DNA of 64,000 bases from an uncultured Lachnospiraceae bacterium. Lineage in GTDB: Bacteria > Bacillota > Clostridia > Lachnospirales > Lachnospiraceae. Below, one piece after another: positions 28,507 through 37,326 of this stretch. Position 1 is the first letter of the stretch, and each line of letters begins with the position of its first letter. A model generated the notes under the pieces. That model ran no database searches and was not told where the DNA came from. It was given only the letters and a program-made list of their open reading frames with translations. The DNA is taken from the NCBI GenBank assembly GCA_902493385.1, contig CABUPO010000002.1, positions 124,001 through 188,000 of the forward strand. The letters are read 5' to 3'. The position numbers and the translations under genes were made by a program.

Positions 28507-28519
28507 CTACGGGCCGTAG
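28507..28519. promoter_or_regulatory. 13-bp palindrome CTACGGGCCGTAG upstream of the XRE gene
   Basis: CTACGG-g-CCGTAG is a perfect palindrome about 90 bp before the XRE regulator's start and stands out in AT-rich surroundings. It could be an operator, for instance for the adjacent XRE protein; no experimental basis here. Confidence 0.35.
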
Positions 28520-28602
28520 AATTGGCTGACTCTGCGTAAAAGCGGTGTTATTATAAGAATGTATGTGTTATATTTTTTTCAAAAATACATGGAGGTTATT
28601 TT

Positions 28603-29757
28603 ATGAATCAAATTAAAATCGGAAAATTCATAGCAGAGCTTCGCAAGGAGAAAAATTTAACACAGCTGCAGTTAGGAGACAAAATAGGGGTGAGTGATAA
28701 AACTGTTTCAAAATGGGAGACGGGCAGGGGACTGCCTGAACTGTCAACATTAAAGCCGCTCAGCGATGAGCTTGGCATATCGATTAATGAATTATTAAGC
28801 GGAGAAAGAATACAAAAAGAGCAATATCAGGAAAAGCTTGAAGAAAATATAATTAACACTATTGATTACAGCAGTAAGAGAATAAGAGAGAAGAACAACG
28901 TAATTGGTATTTTATTAATAGTATTTGGAATTTTAATAACAATAGCAGCTATGTCTGTTTTTCCAAGCGAAAGCAGCTGGGGCTCAATATATTCTGTATT
29001 TGGCGCCGTTATATCATTAATTGGAATTTCAAGATTCACAAAAAGACTAAGCATTGGCAAAAGATTAATATGTAATTTTGGTTATATAATCATTGTTACC
29101 GCTATGCTTTTTATTATTGACTATATTGGAGTTATAAACATAAAGCAGGCGCCAAGATTCTGTTATAAGATTACTACTACTGATAATATGATACTTTACG
29201 AGGCGCCGTTTTACAATGTATATAGAATAAACCGCGATACAAAAAATGAGTATTATATTGTAGATACCGAAAAGAAATATACGTTTGAGAATGTACCTGA
29301 TGTTCCGTTTGACAGAGACAAATCAGGAATTGATAATATTATCCAATATAAAAGCAAATATATTGGAGATAACAGTAATGCCGGTAATTTAATAGGTTCT
29401 CTGCCATTGTCAGAGTATGGATATGTGTTCCAAATAGATTCTTATGGCTTGGGACTAACAATAGATTATCACGTTACAGACTGGTATATTGACGATAACC
29501 TTTATATGAAAAGAAGTTTAATATATAATTCTGTATCAATATTCTCATTAATAGACAACGTTTCTTATATCAATTATAATTTTTCCGGCAGAAGTTATAG
29601 AATTAACCGAAGCACTGTAGAGACATTGTATCCTGATTATGCAGATATCCGCGATAATGATAATGGTATAAATACAGATAATTTTAATCAGTTATTAGAA
29701 AATAAAATAACTGACGACGGGTTTGTCGAAGATATATTTGAAAAAATATTATCATAG
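28603..29757 (+). CDS. XRE-family HTH protein with membrane segments and DUF4825-like domain
   Basis: Membrane-attached putative regulator of 384 residues. An N-terminal helix-turn-helix (about 5-62; LTQLQLGDKIGVSDKTVSKWETGRGLPEL) is followed by a linker, two or three hydrophobic segments between about 100 and 180, and an extracytoplasmic region with YKSKYIGDNSNAGNLIGSLP and GYVFQIDSYGLGLTIDYHV, resembling DUF4825, a domain also found in BlaR1-type sensors. It may pass an envelope signal to DNA directly. GGAGG lies 10 bases before the ATG. Monocistronic. Confidence 0.8.
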   Translation: MNQIKIGKFIAELRKEKNLTQLQLGDKIGVSDKTVSKWETGRGLPELSTLKPLSDELGISINELLSGERIQKEQYQEKLEENIINTIDYSSKRIREKNNVIGILLIVFGILITIAAMSVFPSESSWGSIYSVFGAVISLIGISRFTKRLSIGKRLICNFGYIIIVTAMLFIIDYIGVINIKQAPRFCYKITTTDNMILYEAPFYNVYRINRDTKNEYYIVDTEKKYTFENVPDVPFDRDKSGIDNIIQYKSKYIGDNSNAGNLIGSLPLSEYGYVFQIDSYGLGLTIDYHVTDWYIDDNLYMKRSLIYNSVSIFSLIDNVSYINYNFSGRSYRINRSTVETLYPDYADIRDNDNGINTDNFNQLLENKITDDGFVEDIFEKILS

Positions 29758-29765
29758 TAAAATAA

Positions 29766-29813
29766 GAATCGCTACAAAAGCAATAACCGTAGTTATCAGT
29801 TTTGCAGCGATTC
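29766..29813 (-). terminator. Long hairpin, likely terminator of tRNA-Glu (minus) and of the XRE gene
   Basis: GAATCGCT (29766-29773) pairs with AGCGATTC (29806-29813), with an inner CAAAA/TTTTG stem and a further ATAAC/GTTAT stem. Read on the minus strand it is followed by TCTTATTTT, so it fits termination of the tRNA transcript best. Confidence 0.6.
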
Positions 29814-29838
29814 TTCGGGTTGGGCTAAAAAACAAAAG

Positions 29839-29910
29839 CAGTCCGTAGGGGAATCGAACCCCTGTTTCCGCCGTGAGAGGGCGGCGTCTTAACCGCTTGA
29901 CCAACGGACC
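29839..29910 (-). tRNA. tRNA-Glu, anticodon CUC
   Basis: On the minus strand the cloverleaf starts GGTCCGTTGGTCAAGCGGTT at 29910. Acceptor GGUCCGU pairs with ACGGACU (one G-U end pair). The anticodon stem CCGCC/GGCGG encloses loop CTCTCAC, giving anticodon CUC (reads GAG). The T arm contains GGTTCGATTCC. The discriminator is G and no CCA is encoded. 72 nt. It stands alone rather than in a tRNA cluster. Confidence 0.95.
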
Positions 29911-29923
29911 ATCAACATTGACT

Positions 29924-29952
29924 ATCATACACTATGTTATGTATAAATGCAA
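29924..29952 (-). promoter_or_regulatory. Sigma-A promoter for tRNA-Glu
   Basis: On the minus strand: -35 TTGCAT (29952-29947), 17-bp spacer, -10 TATGAT (29929-29924). The predicted start near 29917 lies 7 bases before the mature tRNA 5' end. Confidence 0.7.
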
Positions 29953-29998
29953 GAGTTTTTTGAAAATAATTGCCGCATAATTTATTGGCAAAAAAAGC

Positions 29999-30027
29999 TT
30001 GCAGAGTAAAAAAAATAGTGATATACT
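29999..30027 (+). promoter_or_regulatory. Sigma-A promoter of the rimP-nusA-infB operon
   Basis: -35 TTGCAG (29999-30004), 17-bp spacer, -10 TATACT (30022-30027). The start near 30034 leaves a leader of about 83 bases containing the hairpin at 30051-30078. Confidence 0.75.
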
Positions 30028-30050
30028 TTATATGGTAATAGTTAACAGGC

Positions 30051-30092
30051 TTAAGAGTGAACGCGGGTTCACTCTTAACTTTTGTGTTTTGG
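30051..30092 (+). terminator. Perfect 12-bp hairpin in the rimP leader (attenuator-like)
   Basis: TTAAGAGTGAAC (30051-30062) pairs perfectly with GTTCACTCTTAA (30067-30078), loop GCGG, then CTTTTGTGTTTTGG. It looks like a terminator placed between the operon promoter and the first gene, so it may attenuate the operon, which encodes the termination/antitermination factor NusA. No alternative antiterminator fold was worked out. Confidence 0.65.
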
Positions 30093-30116
30093 ATACTGTT
30101 TAAAGGAGGCTGTGCG

Positions 30117-30605
30117 TTGAGTAAAAGTGAAGAATATGAACAGCAGGCTGAGAAACTGATTCTTCCTATAATTAATGAAAATAATTTTGAGCTGGTAGAT
30201 ATAGAATATGTAAAAGAAGGCGGAAGTAAGGTTCTGCGCGCATATATTGATAAACCGGGCGGTATAACTATTGATGATTGTGAACTTGTGAACAGAACGT
30301 TTAGCGACATTTTGGATAAGAATGATTTTATAGAAGAATCTTATATATTAGAAGTAAGCTCACCGGGGCTTGGAAGGCAGCTTAAGAAGCCGCGTGATTT
30401 TGAAAGAAGCATAGGTGAGGATGTTGATATAAAGCTTTATAAAGCAATTGAGGTTACGGAGCGTGGCAAAAAGCTCATGGCTAAAGAATTTGCCGGCAGG
30501 CTTTGCGGCTACGATGGAAAAGATATTACGGTGTTTCTTGGGGAGGAGACAAAAAAAATCCCTTGTAAAGATATATCTATGATACGACTGTCAATAGATT
30601 TTTAG
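30117..30605 (+). CDS. rimP: Ribosome maturation factor RimP
   Basis: Needed for 30S maturation. 162 residues: N-terminal domain with FELVDIEYVKEGGSKVLRAYIDKPGGITIDDCE and VSSPGLGRQLKKPRDFER, then a C-terminal SH3-like domain. The start is taken as TTG 30117, 7 bases after AAAGGAGG; the frame extends upstream to 30057, but that ATG lies inside the leader hairpin. First gene of the nusA-infB operon. Confidence 0.95.
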   Translation: MSKSEEYEQQAEKLILPIINENNFELVDIEYVKEGGSKVLRAYIDKPGGITIDDCELVNRTFSDILDKNDFIEESYILEVSSPGLGRQLKKPRDFERSIGEDVDIKLYKAIEVTERGKKLMAKEFAGRLCGYDGKDITVFLGEETKKIPCKDISMIRLSIDF

Positions 30606-30618
30606 GAGGTTAAATACA

Positions 30619-31674
30619 ATGAATGATACTGATAACAGAGAGTTGATCGAAGCGCTTGATGAACTTGAAAAGGAAAAAGAGATAAGTAAGGATATTATAC
30701 TTGAAGCAATTGAGAACTCTCTTTTGGCAGCATGCAAGAACCATTTTGGCAAATCTGACAATATTAAAGTCAATATTAACAGAGAAACGGGAGAAGTGAT
30801 TGTATTTGCTGAGAAAAATATTGTTGAGGAGGTAAACGACCCTGCGGTTGAGATTAGCTTAAGCGACGCCAAAAAGGTTGCTGAGGATGCGGAAATGGGA
30901 GGCAAAGTGGATGTAGTTGTTACTCCTAAAGATTTTGGAAGGATTGCGGCGCAGAAAGCAAAGCAGGTTGTTGTACAGAAGATACGTGAGGAAGAAAGAA
31001 AGGTTATATATAACCAGTATTATGAAAAAGAGAAGGATATTATTACAGGTGTTGTTCAGAGAGTTATTGGTAATAACATATCCGTTAATATAGGAAAGAT
31101 TGATACAATACTTACTGAAAGCGAACAGGTAAAGACAGAGCATCTCAGACCTTCTGACAGGGTTAAGCTTTATGTGGTAGAAGTAAAAGATACTACAAAG
31201 GGCCCGAGAATAACTGTGTCAAGAACGCATCCGGAGCTTGTGAAACGTCTGTTTGAGTATGAAGTAACGGAGATTGCAGACGGTACGGTTGAGATTATGG
31301 GAATTGCAAGAGAGGCCGGTTCGCGTACTAAGATGTCAGTTTATTCATCTAATCCTGACGTTGATCCTGTAGGAGCGTGCGTTGGAGTTAATGGTTCAAG
31401 AGTTAATGCGATAGTAGAAGAGCTCAGAGGAGAGAAGATAGATATCATTAACTGGAGTGAAGAACCTAAGGTCCTTATAGAAAATGCATTAAGTCCGGCA
31501 AAGGTTCTTTCAGTAGAGGTTGATACCGAAGAAAAGAAGGCAAGCGTCGTAGTGCCTGATTTCCAGCTTTCACTCGCTATAGGTAAAGAAGGCCAGAATG
31601 CAAGGCTTGCAGCAAGGCTTACCGGTTATAAGATAGATATTAAGAGCGTGCCGGTTCCTGAGGAGTTGTTTTAA
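30619..31674 (+). CDS. nusA: Transcription termination/antitermination factor NusA
   Basis: Binds RNA polymerase and nascent RNA to control pausing, termination and antitermination. 351 residues: N-terminal polymerase-binding domain (1-130), S1 (about 133-200; ITGVVQRVIGNNISVNIG), KH1 and KH2 (about 225-345; GACVGVNGSRVNAIVEEL and LAIGKEGQNARLAARLTGYKIDI). It lacks the C-terminal acidic repeats of Proteobacteria, as is normal for Firmicutes. AGGAGG precedes the ATG. Confidence 0.98.
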   Translation: MNDTDNRELIEALDELEKEKEISKDIILEAIENSLLAACKNHFGKSDNIKVNINRETGEVIVFAEKNIVEEVNDPAVEISLSDAKKVAEDAEMGGKVDVVVTPKDFGRIAAQKAKQVVVQKIREEERKVIYNQYYEKEKDIITGVVQRVIGNNISVNIGKIDTILTESEQVKTEHLRPSDRVKLYVVEVKDTTKGPRITVSRTHPELVKRLFEYEVTEIADGTVEIMGIAREAGSRTKMSVYSSNPDVDPVGACVGVNGSRVNAIVEELRGEKIDIINWSEEPKVLIENALSPAKVLSVEVDTEEKKASVVVPDFQLSLAIGKEGQNARLAARLTGYKIDIKSVPVPEELF

Positions 31675-31685
31675 GGAGGATTAGG

Positions 31686-31955
31686 TTGAAGAATAAGAAA
31701 GTACCTATGAGACAATGTGTTGGGTGCCGGGAATTAAAGAATAAAAAGGATTTGATGAGAATACTCAGAACTCCTGACAACAACGTTATTTTTGATGATA
31801 CAGGAAGAATGAATGGACGCGGGGCATATATCTGTCCTTCGGTGGAATGTTTAAAAAAGGCCAGAAAGACAAAAGCAATTGAACGTTCGCTTGATATTTC
31901 CATACCGGATGAAGTATATGATACGATAGAAAGGCAGATGTCAGAGCTTGATTAG
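31686..31955 (+). CDS. rnpM: YlxR/RnpM family nucleic-acid-binding protein
   Basis: 89 residues with MRQCVGCRELKNKKDLMRIL and GRGAYICPSVECLKKA, hallmarks of the YlxR family; the B. subtilis member has been described as an RNase P modulator (RnpM). Four cysteines are present in C-x2-C and C-x4-C pairs. The start is TTG 31686 after AAGGAGG. It overlaps the next gene by 8 bases. Confidence 0.93.
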   Translation: MKNKKVPMRQCVGCRELKNKKDLMRILRTPDNNVIFDDTGRMNGRGAYICPSVECLKKARKTKAIERSLDISIPDEVYDTIERQMSELD

Positions 31956-32277
31956 GGATAAAGTTTTATCTTACATTGGTCTGGCGATGAAGTCAGGTAA
32001 TGTTGTAAGCGGCGAATTTGCTGTTGAAAATGCCGCAAAGAGCCAAAAAGCACATGTTGTGATTGTGGCGAATGACGCTTCAGATAATACAAGAAAAAAG
32101 TTTTACAACATGTGTAGTTTCTATAAGGTGCCTATTGTAAGCTATTCGACAAAAGAAGAGCTTGGGCATGCGATAGGAAAGGATTACCGTGCGGTGGCAG
32201 CGATTACAGATGCGGGTCTGGCCGGGGCAGTTATTAAGAATATTAACCAGGAGGTAGTAGATATATGGCAAAGATGA
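31948..32277 (+). CDS. ylxQ: L7Ae/L30e-like ribosomal protein YlxQ
   Basis: K-turn-binding family protein of 109 residues, with LSYIGLAMKSGNVVSGEFAVENAAKSQKAHVVIVANDASDN visible as the family core. The start is TTG 31948 inside the end of rnpM and its own 3' end overlaps infB by 13 bases, so translation is probably coupled. Standard position in the nusA-infB operon. Confidence 0.92.
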   Translation: MIRDKVLSYIGLAMKSGNVVSGEFAVENAAKSQKAHVVIVANDASDNTRKKFYNMCSFYKVPIVSYSTKEELGHAIGKDYRAVAAITDAGLAGAVIKNINQEVVDIWQR

Positions 32278-34925
32278 AGATTCATGAAATTTCAAAAAGC
32301 TTAAAGGCACAGGGGACGGATATTAAAAGCACGGACCTTATTAAGCTTTTGAATGATAACGGTTTTGAGGCAAAGAGCCCTAACAGCAGTATTGAAGACG
32401 CTGCTATAGCATTCCTTTTGCGTAAATTTGCTAATCCGGCTGCTAATGCGGCTAAAGCAGACGCTCCAAAAAAGGAAGAAAAAAAGGCTGTCAGGAAAGC
32501 TCAAAAGACTGAGCCTGATAATGTTCAGGCAGAAGGTGATAAGCCAAAGAAGGCTAAATCTGAAATTAATAAAGCGGAAAAAGAAGAGCCTGAAACCAAA
32601 GCGGCAGCTAAGGATACTACTCCTGAAAAGTCTTCTTACAGACAACAGAATGCACAGTCTGAAAAGAGAAGGCCTGCGGACAGAAAGCAGAATTATAACT
32701 CTCAGGGAGGCTATACAAACAGCGGTAATTATTCAAGTGACAGACGCGGCGGACGTGATGCTGGCAAAAAGGATAACAATAATCGCGGATATGGAAGAAA
32801 TAATAATTTCGGAGGACAGAGAAATAATCAGAATCAGGGTCAGAGAAATGACAGAAACCAGGGCGGCGGGTACCGTCAGGGCAGTAACGACCGCAGACAG
32901 TCAGCCGGCGACAGCCAAAAGGTATTTGAGAGATTTAAGAAAAGCCAGTCAGGCTTTGACAGCATAAAGCAGGAGCAGAAGCCGGGACGAAGCCAAAGAT
33001 CCGGCAAGGATAATCAGAAAAAGGATAAGAAATACGGCAGAGATAAAGGAATGTTTGATGAAGATGAGAAGCTCATCGGAAGAAAAGATTCACAGAGCAG
33101 GAAAAAAGACCCTCATCGTAAAGGGGCGTTTATTAAGCCTGAGACAGTTAAGAAAGAAGAGCCTGAGGATACAATACGTACGATTATTCTTCCTGAAAAG
33201 CTTACTATCAGAGACCTTGGCGATAAGTTAAAGATTGCTCCGGCGCAGATTGTCAAAAAGCTGTTTCTTAAAGGACAGATGGTATCGATTAATCAGGAGA
33301 TATCTTTTGATGAAGCAGAGGAGATTGCGCTTGAATATAATTGTATTGCTGAGCTTGAGGAAAAGGTTGATGTAATTGCGGAGCTCCTTAAGGAAAATGA
33401 AGAGGATGAGGCAAAGCTTGTTAAGAGGCCTCCTGTAGTCTGTGTAATGGGCCATGTAGATCATGGTAAGACATCTCTTCTTGATGCGATAAGGAATACT
33501 AATGTAATAGCAAGAGAAGCGGGCGGTATAACCCAGCATATAGGAGCTTACATGGTGTCATGTAACGGAGAGATGATAACATTTCTTGACACTCCGGGGC
33601 ATGAAGCATTCACTTCGATGCGTATGCGCGGCGCAAAATCGACCGACATTGCAATACTTGTCGTAGCGGCGGACGATGGTGTAATGCCTCAGACAATAGA
33701 AGCCATTAACCACGCCAAGGCTGCTCAGGTTGAGATTATAGTTGCGGTTAATAAGATAGACAAACCGGGCGCTAATGTCGAGAGAGTCAAGCAGGAATTA
33801 GTGGAATATGAGCTTGTGTCGGAAGACTGGGGAGGCAATACGATATTTGTTCCTGTATCGGCAAAGACTGGTGAAGGCATAGACACTCTCCTTGAGATGG
33901 TTCTCCTTACTGCGGAAATGATAGAACTTAAGGCTGATCCTGACAGAAATGCAAGAGGTATTGTAATTGAAGCGCGCCTTGACAAAGGAAGAGGCTCTGT
34001 TGCAACAATTCTTGTACAGAAGGGTACTCTCAGGGTCGGAGACCATATAGTTATAGGTTCGTCGCATGGTAAAGTCCGTGCGATGATGGATGATAAAGGA
34101 AGACGTGTAAAGGAAGCGACTCCTTCAACGCCTGTAGAGATACTGGGACTTAATGAAGTTCCTGATGCCGGCGAAGTATTTATCACGACAGACAGCGAAA
34201 AAGAAGCAAGAACAATTGTCGATGCATATATCAATCAGAGTAAGGCAAAGCTTATAGAGGACACCAAATCTGTTATGTCTCTTGACGGACTGTTTGATCA
34301 GATTCAGGCGGGCAATATTAAAGAGCTGAATATAATTGTAAAAGCCGACGTACAGGGCTCGGTAGAAGCAGTAAAGCAGAGTCTCCTTAAGCTTTCCAAC
34401 GAAGAGGTTGCGATAAGGATTATTCATGGCGGAGTCGGTGCGATTAATGAATCTGACGTATCGCTTGCCATAGCGTCAAGCGCAATAATTATCGGATTTA
34501 ATGTAAGACCTGATAATATGGCAAAGGCAACAGCCGACAGAGAAAAAGTAGACCTCAGGCTGTACAAGGTTATATATGACGCTATTAACGATATAGAATC
34601 TGCCATGAAGGGAATGCTTGATCCGGTTTATGAAGAAAAGGTTATCGGTCATGCGGAAGTAAGGCAGACATTTAAGGCTTCAGGTCTTGGTACTATTGCA
34701 GGCTCTTATGTACTGGATGGTAAGGTTGAGAGAAACTGCAAGGCAAGAATAAGCAGAGGTGACGAGCAGATATTTGAAGGCAGCCTCGCATCCCTTAAGA
34801 GATTTAAGGATGATGTTAAGGAAGTTGCCGCAGGATATGAATGCGGTCTTGTGTTTGATGGATTCAACGACATACAGGTTGAAGACAGAGTTGAATTGTA
34901 TGTAATGGTTGAAGTGCCAAGATAG
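32265..34925 (+). CDS. infB: Translation initiation factor IF-2
   Basis: GTPase that delivers initiator tRNA and promotes subunit joining. 886 residues: IF2-N module (1-60), lysine/alanine-rich linker, a strikingly low-complexity Asn/Gly/Arg/Gln segment (about 125-220), second IF2-N (about 310-360), G domain with GHVDHGKTSLLD, DTPGHEAFTSMR and NKIDKPG, then domains II-IV ending VMVEVPR. GGAGGTAG lies about 9 bases before the ATG. A strong hairpin follows. Confidence 0.98.
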   Translation: MAKMKIHEISKSLKAQGTDIKSTDLIKLLNDNGFEAKSPNSSIEDAAIAFLLRKFANPAANAAKADAPKKEEKKAVRKAQKTEPDNVQAEGDKPKKAKSEINKAEKEEPETKAAAKDTTPEKSSYRQQNAQSEKRRPADRKQNYNSQGGYTNSGNYSSDRRGGRDAGKKDNNNRGYGRNNNFGGQRNNQNQGQRNDRNQGGGYRQGSNDRRQSAGDSQKVFERFKKSQSGFDSIKQEQKPGRSQRSGKDNQKKDKKYGRDKGMFDEDEKLIGRKDSQSRKKDPHRKGAFIKPETVKKEEPEDTIRTIILPEKLTIRDLGDKLKIAPAQIVKKLFLKGQMVSINQEISFDEAEEIALEYNCIAELEEKVDVIAELLKENEEDEAKLVKRPPVVCVMGHVDHGKTSLLDAIRNTNVIAREAGGITQHIGAYMVSCNGEMITFLDTPGHEAFTSMRMRGAKSTDIAILVVAADDGVMPQTIEAINHAKAAQVEIIVAVNKIDKPGANVERVKQELVEYELVSEDWGGNTIFVPVSAKTGEGIDTLLEMVLLTAEMIELKADPDRNARGIVIEARLDKGRGSVATILVQKGTLRVGDHIVIGSSHGKVRAMMDDKGRRVKEATPSTPVEILGLNEVPDAGEVFITTDSEKEARTIVDAYINQSKAKLIEDTKSVMSLDGLFDQIQAGNIKELNIIVKADVQGSVEAVKQSLLKLSNEEVAIRIIHGGVGAINESDVSLAIASSAIIIGFNVRPDNMAKATADREKVDLRLYKVIYDAINDIESAMKGMLDPVYEEKVIGHAEVRQTFKASGLGTIAGSYVLDGKVERNCKARISRGDEQIFEGSLASLKRFKDDVKEVAAGYECGLVFDGFNDIQVEDRVELYVMVEVPR

Positions 34926-34938
34926 TATTAATTTTCAC

Positions 34939-34976
34939 AGCAAGGGGCTGTTGCCATGCAGCCCCTTGCTTTTTAA
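34939..34976 (+). terminator. Strong terminator hairpin between infB and rbfA
   Basis: AGCAAGGGGCTG (34939-34950) pairs perfectly over 12 bp with CAGCCCCTTGCT (34959-34970), followed by TTTTT. By appearance it is a full intrinsic terminator although the conserved operon order continues with rbfA 29 bases later. Confidence 0.85.
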
Positions 34977-35004
34977 AAAATGATTACCGCAGGAGGTATA
35001 TGGG

Positions 35005-35385
35005 ATGCATAATAAGAGCCCTAAAAAATCCATTAAGAAAACAAGAATAAATGAAGCAATGCAAAGAGAAGTAAGCAGAATCATAAGAGAAGAAGTTAAG
35101 GACCCCAGAATTCCTCTTATGACGTCAGTTACCCATGCAGAAGTTACGGGAGATTTAAGATATGCAAACGTATATATAAGTATATATGGAGACGACACGC
35201 AGAAATCTGAAGCAATGAAAGCGTTATCAAAAGCAACTCCTTTTATAAGAAGCAAGGCTGCGTCAGGACTTAATCTAAGATATACTCCCGAAATAAAATT
35301 TATTCTCGACGACGCAATAGAATACGGAGTTAATATGATAAGTAAAATAAATGAGTTAATGAAAGAAGAAAGTCATGAAGAATAG
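35005..35385 (+). CDS. rbfA: Ribosome-binding factor A
   Basis: 30S maturation factor, 126 residues, single KH-like fold: INEAMQREVSRIIREEVKDPRI, TSVTHAEVTGDLRYANVYISIYGD, LRYTPEIKFILDDAIEYGVNM. AGGAGG (34991-34996) precedes the ATG. It overlaps nrnA by 11 bases. Confidence 0.97.
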   Translation: MHNKSPKKSIKKTRINEAMQREVSRIIREEVKDPRIPLMTSVTHAEVTGDLRYANVYISIYGDDTQKSEAMKALSKATPFIRSKAASGLNLRYTPEIKFILDDAIEYGVNMISKINELMKEESHEE

Positions 35386-36337
35386 TATATGGAAGGCAGT
35401 AAAAGACGCTGAAATAATTGCTGTAGGAGGCCATATCCGTCCTGACGGAGACTGTGTGGGTTCATGCTCCGCTATGTATGCTTATATAAAAAAAGTATAT
35501 CCAAAAAAGGAAGTCTATGTGTATTTTGACAAGGTTCCTGTGGTGTTTAACTATATAAAAGCGGTAAACGAAGCCATAACAGATTATCATGATGTTTCGG
35601 CTGATTTATTTATTTCGCTTGATGTAAGCGACCCTGAGAGGCTTGGAAATGCAAAGCCTTATTTTGATAATGCAAAAAAAACAATTAATATTGACCATCA
35701 TATAAGTAATCCCGGTTTTGCCGATATCAATTATGTTTTTCCGGATTCAAGCTCCACATGCCAGGTCGTATACGAGCTTTTTGATGATGAATTAATTGAT
35801 ACGGAGATTGCGGAAGCATTATATACGGGAATTGTACATGACACAGGCGTATTTCAGTATAGCTGTGCCAAGAAGCGTACAATGGAGATAGCAGGACTGC
35901 TTGCTGAAAAAGGCATTAATAAAACGAAAATTATTGATGAATCATTTTATGAAAAGACTTATAAGCAGAATCTTATACTGGGAAGATGCCTTCTTGAAAG
36001 TCACCTTGAACTTGACGGAAAATGTATTATATCAGTAGCTACGGCTGATATTATGAAAGAATATGAAGCGGATACACAAGATCTTGAGGGTATTGTTAAC
36101 CAGCTTAGAATAACAAAAGGCGTAAAGGCTGCAGTATTTATATATGAGCTTTCTGACAGGGAATATAAAGTAAGCCTGAGAGCAAACGGAGATGTTGATG
36201 TAAGCCGGGCAGCGGCAGTCTTTGGAGGCGGCGGACATATAAAAGCCGCAGGCTGCACTTTATACGGCGAGCTTTCAGAAGAACTTCCAAAGCTTATATC
36301 TGAGATAGATAAGAGTATTAAGGAGGCTGGAGAGTAA
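35375..36337 (+). CDS. nrnA: DHH/DHHA1 phosphoesterase, NrnA-type oligoribonuclease / pAp phosphatase
   Basis: Degrades very short RNAs and 3'-phosphoadenosine 5'-phosphate. 320 residues: metal-binding GGHIRPDGDCVGS (18-30), LDVSDPERLG, DHH box in NIDHHISNPG, and DHHA1 domain ending GGGGHIKAAGC. The ATG lies inside the end of rbfA. The same gene order occurs in many Clostridia. Confidence 0.94.
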   Translation: MKNSIWKAVKDAEIIAVGGHIRPDGDCVGSCSAMYAYIKKVYPKKEVYVYFDKVPVVFNYIKAVNEAITDYHDVSADLFISLDVSDPERLGNAKPYFDNAKKTINIDHHISNPGFADINYVFPDSSSTCQVVYELFDDELIDTEIAEALYTGIVHDTGVFQYSCAKKRTMEIAGLLAEKGINKTKIIDESFYEKTYKQNLILGRCLLESHLELDGKCIISVATADIMKEYEADTQDLEGIVNQLRITKGVKAAVFIYELSDREYKVSLRANGDVDVSRAAAVFGGGGHIKAAGCTLYGELSEELPKLISEIDKSIKEAGE

Positions 36338-36362
36338 GGACGTCTGCTTTCCACATCTATAT

Positions 36363-37298
36363 ATGTTAGACGGAATAATTAATATTTACAAAGAAAAAGG
36401 ATACACATCGCATGATGTTGTTGCAAAGCTTAGAAGAATCACAGGGCAGAAAAAAATAGGACATACAGGAACGCTTGACCCTGACGCTGCCGGAGTGCTT
36501 CCAATATGTCTTGGAAAAGCGACAAAGCTCTGTGAATTTCTTACTGATAAAGACAAAGAATATATTGCCAGAGTAAAGCTGGGAGTTACTACAGATACGC
36601 TTGATATGTCGGGAAATATACTTTCGGAAGCAAGGTTTGACGGTAAGCTTTCCGATATAGAGAAAGTATGTGAGAGTTTTTTGGGTGATATAATGCAGGT
36701 TCCGCCTATGTATTCGGCAATTAAAGTCGGCGGAAAGAAACTATATGAGCTTGCAAGAAATAATATAGAGATTGAAAGAAAACCAAGAGCTGTTCATATA
36801 TACAATATAAAGGTTACTGATTATGACAGCATAACAGATGAATTTACTTTATATGTACATGTTTCCAAAGGTACTTATATAAGGTCTCTTTGCGACGATA
36901 TAGGCAGAAGGCTTTCGTGTGGAGCCTGTATGAAGGAGCTTGTAAGGACACGCTCAGGTAAGTTTGATATAAATGATGCGTTAAAGCTTTCTGATATAGA
37001 AGCTATAGCGGATAACGGCGTAGATGAACTGAAAAAATACCTTGTTGATATTTTTAGCGTGTTTACGATGAAAAAAGTTATACTTGAAAGGCAGTATGAC
37101 ATACGTGTGCAAAATGGCAATACAATAAGAGCCGGAATGTTTCGTGATTATGATGAAGCCTGTGAAGAATTGAAGGTTGAGCCGTTTGTCAGTACAGGGA
37201 ATGATGATGTTTCAGTTTTTTATTCGGACGGAAGGTTTGCGGCGGTATACAGACCGTCGGAATCAGACGGTGAGTATAAAGTGTTGAAGATGTTCTGA
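36363..37298 (+). CDS. truB: tRNA pseudouridine(55) synthase TruB
   Basis: Makes pseudouridine 55 in the T loop of tRNA. 311 residues; N-terminus MLDGIINIYKEKGYTSHDVV, catalytic Asp39 in GHTGTLDPDAAGVLP, then ISKGTYIRSLCDDIG-like VSKGTYIRSLCDDIG, and a C-terminal PUA-like extension. No clear ribosome site is seen in the 25-base gap after nrnA; this ATG is chosen from homology. Confidence 0.96.
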   Translation: MLDGIINIYKEKGYTSHDVVAKLRRITGQKKIGHTGTLDPDAAGVLPICLGKATKLCEFLTDKDKEYIARVKLGVTTDTLDMSGNILSEARFDGKLSDIEKVCESFLGDIMQVPPMYSAIKVGGKKLYELARNNIEIERKPRAVHIYNIKVTDYDSITDEFTLYVHVSKGTYIRSLCDDIGRRLSCGACMKELVRTRSGKFDINDALKLSDIEAIADNGVDELKKYLVDIFSVFTMKKVILERQYDIRVQNGNTIRAGMFRDYDEACEELKVEPFVSTGNDDVSVFYSDGRFAAVYRPSESDGEYKVLKMF

Positions 37299-37326
37299 GA
37301 TACTTTTTTGGAAGGAAAATATACGG

